5,118 nt of DNA, from positions 1-5,118 of the forward strand of contig JAQVPE010000086.1 in the NCBI GenBank assembly GCA_028702245.1, given 5' to 3'. Within the stretch, counting starts at the first letter, position 1; each line of letters begins with the position of its first letter. This DNA is from Candidatus Izemoplasmatales bacterium. GTDB lineage: Bacteria; Bacillota_I; Bacilli_A; Izemoplasmatales; Hujiaoplasmataceae. A program made the translations under genes and the position numbers. Below, one piece after another: positions 4,326-5,118 of the stretch. The notes beneath the pieces are model-generated. The model saw nothing but the letters and a program-made list of their open reading frames with translations. It did no database searches and was not told where the DNA came from.

Positions 4326-5118
4326 ATGAAGAATAAACTATTTCCACTACTGATTATCATCACGCTGGTCATGGTTGTTTTTGGTTTGTTTGGCTGTGAG
4401 GATATCACAGGTTTATCCACGACCCTATCCTTGCCAGCGACAACTTCCCTGACAACATCAACCACTTCATCGGCGACTGATACTTCAAACATTTCCTCGA
4501 CTGCCATCACGACATTGATGACGACCGCTCCTCTCAGTACGACGGAGATTACTTCATTAACCGTTCCGACCACTGTGATTTCGACCGAAGCGGTTCCCGT
4601 CGTTATTTTCCAGGAAGAGTTTGACTACACTGAGGGCACTAACCTTGGCGCGACCGCTCTATGGACAGAAAACAAAGCCGGGAATGCCACGATTGTCATG
4701 GATGATGATCGGACCGTTTTGATACTTATCGAGACCGGTTCGGAAGCCCGTTTTGACGCGGCGCTTACAGATCTTGGCTCGCAAAGGTATGTTCTCGTCT
4801 ATGGATTCAAACAAGGAACTGGTGGAGCCAGTTTCACCATCGAGCTTCTTGCGGGTGAAAACCGCGTTTTCACTGTTGGCGCCACCAGATATAATCGGGT
4901 TTCTTACAGGAATCCCGACGGCAGTGAAACGGCAGTAGCGGCCGATACTTATAGCATCGTTCCCGGAAAATACTATCAGGCAGTTGTGATCTTTGACACC
5001 GAAACCAACATCTACAAATACTATGTCATCGACGGTGATGACATATTCGAGGCCACCCCATCGGGGGGCTTGGCTTTCATGACGGCTGAAGCGATCACCT
5101 CGATCAGGATCCGCATCG
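4326..5118 (+). CDS. Surface lipoprotein with Thr/Ser-rich stalk and beta-rich lectin-like domain, 3'-truncated by the window
   Basis: The frame runs from ATG 4326 off the right edge (264 full codons). A TAGGAGA site at 4307-4313 precedes it with a rather long 12-nt gap; no other in-frame start is available. MKNK plus a hydrophobic stretch (residues 5-23) ends in LFGC, a lipobox with a slightly unusual Phe at -2, so C24 should be lipidated and membrane-anchored. Residues 31-90 are dominated by Thr and Ser with scattered Pro, a typical flexible, possibly glycosylated spacer. From about residue 94 (FQEEFDYTEGTNLG) the sequence alternates short hydrophobic strands and turns, e.g. RYVLVYGFKQGTGGASFTIE (154-173) and YYQAVVIFDTETNIYKYYVI (216-235). 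This resembles the concanavalin A-like sandwich appended to polysaccharide lyases and glycosidases. That fold call is inference from pattern. A catalytic domain may follow beyond the edge. Its control region and divergent esterase suggest a role in pectin or related glycan use. Confidence 0.82.
   Translation, partial: MKNKLFPLLIIITLVMVVFGLFGCEDITGLSTTLSLPATTSLTTSTTSSATDTSNISSTAITTLMTTAPLSTTEITSLTVPTTVISTEAVPVVIFQEEFDYTEGTNLGATALWTENKAGNATIVMDDDRTVLILIETGSEARFDAALTDLGSQRYVLVYGFKQGTGGASFTIELLAGENRVFTVGATRYNRVSYRNPDGSETAVAADTYSIVPGKYYQAVVIFDTETNIYKYYVIDGDDIFEATPSGGLAFMTAEAITSIRIRI

Noticed and set aside
4304..4573. A minus-strand frame opposite the lipoprotein start
   Set aside because: It is the antisense shadow of the Thr/Ser-rich repeat codons (ACN/TCN read as Val, Glu and Asp), with no ribosome binding site.
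1..5118. Use of the mycoplasma code (UGA as Trp)
   Set aside because: Conserved tryptophans, such as W25 of the esterase and those in the LRR protein, are encoded by TGG, and the genes end at sensible places under the standard code.

Overview
The window looks like a low-to-moderate GC Firmicute or Mollicutes-related bacterium (Bacillota/Mycoplasmatota type). The signs are sigma-A-like promoters (TTGACT/TATTAT, several TATAAT boxes), purine-rich ribosome binding sites, a BspA-type leucine-rich-repeat surface protein, and a lipoprotein with a long Thr/Ser linker. Tryptophan is written TGG in every gene checked and the stops are TAA or TAG, so nothing suggests the UGA=Trp code. I cannot name a genus.

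Layout: (1) 1-1373, the 3' part of a large BspA/LRR_5-type protein gene (+), open at the left edge and closed by a strong hairpin terminator. (2) 1374-1689, a mostly gene-free gap with a possible short gene remnant (-) and an imperfect hairpin. (3) 1690-2211 (-), a diverged member of the PduO-type cobalamin adenosyltransferase fold that has lost the N-terminal nucleotide-binding motif and several key residues. (4) A 242-bp AT-rich divergent intergenic region, then 2454-2996 (+), a conserved protein of unknown function, and 3057-3374 (+), a small two-helix membrane protein. (5) A bidirectional terminator shared with the convergent gene 3407-4060 (-), a cytoplasmic SGNH esterase of the rhamnogalacturonan acetylesterase (CE12, YesT/RhgT-like) type. 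(6) A 265-bp divergent control region with back-to-back promoters, an 18-bp perfect palindrome over one -10 box and a LacI/CcpA-type operator just after it. (7) 4326-5118 (+), the start of a surface lipoprotein with a Thr/Ser-rich stalk and a beta-rich, lectin-like domain, cut by the right edge.

The clearest functional unit is the right end. An intracellular deacetylase for pectin-derived oligosaccharides is transcribed away from a probable cell-surface carbohydrate-active or carbohydrate-binding lipoprotein. The promoter between them carries a motif typical of sugar-responsive or catabolite repression. This fits a small plant-polysaccharide utilisation locus, but the catalytic part of the lipoprotein, if any, lies outside the window. 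I see no mobile element, CRISPR array, tRNA or rRNA. I did not find a clearly new multi-gene system. The most unusual items are the PduO-like protein without its canonical active site and the stacked dyads in the lipoprotein promoter.
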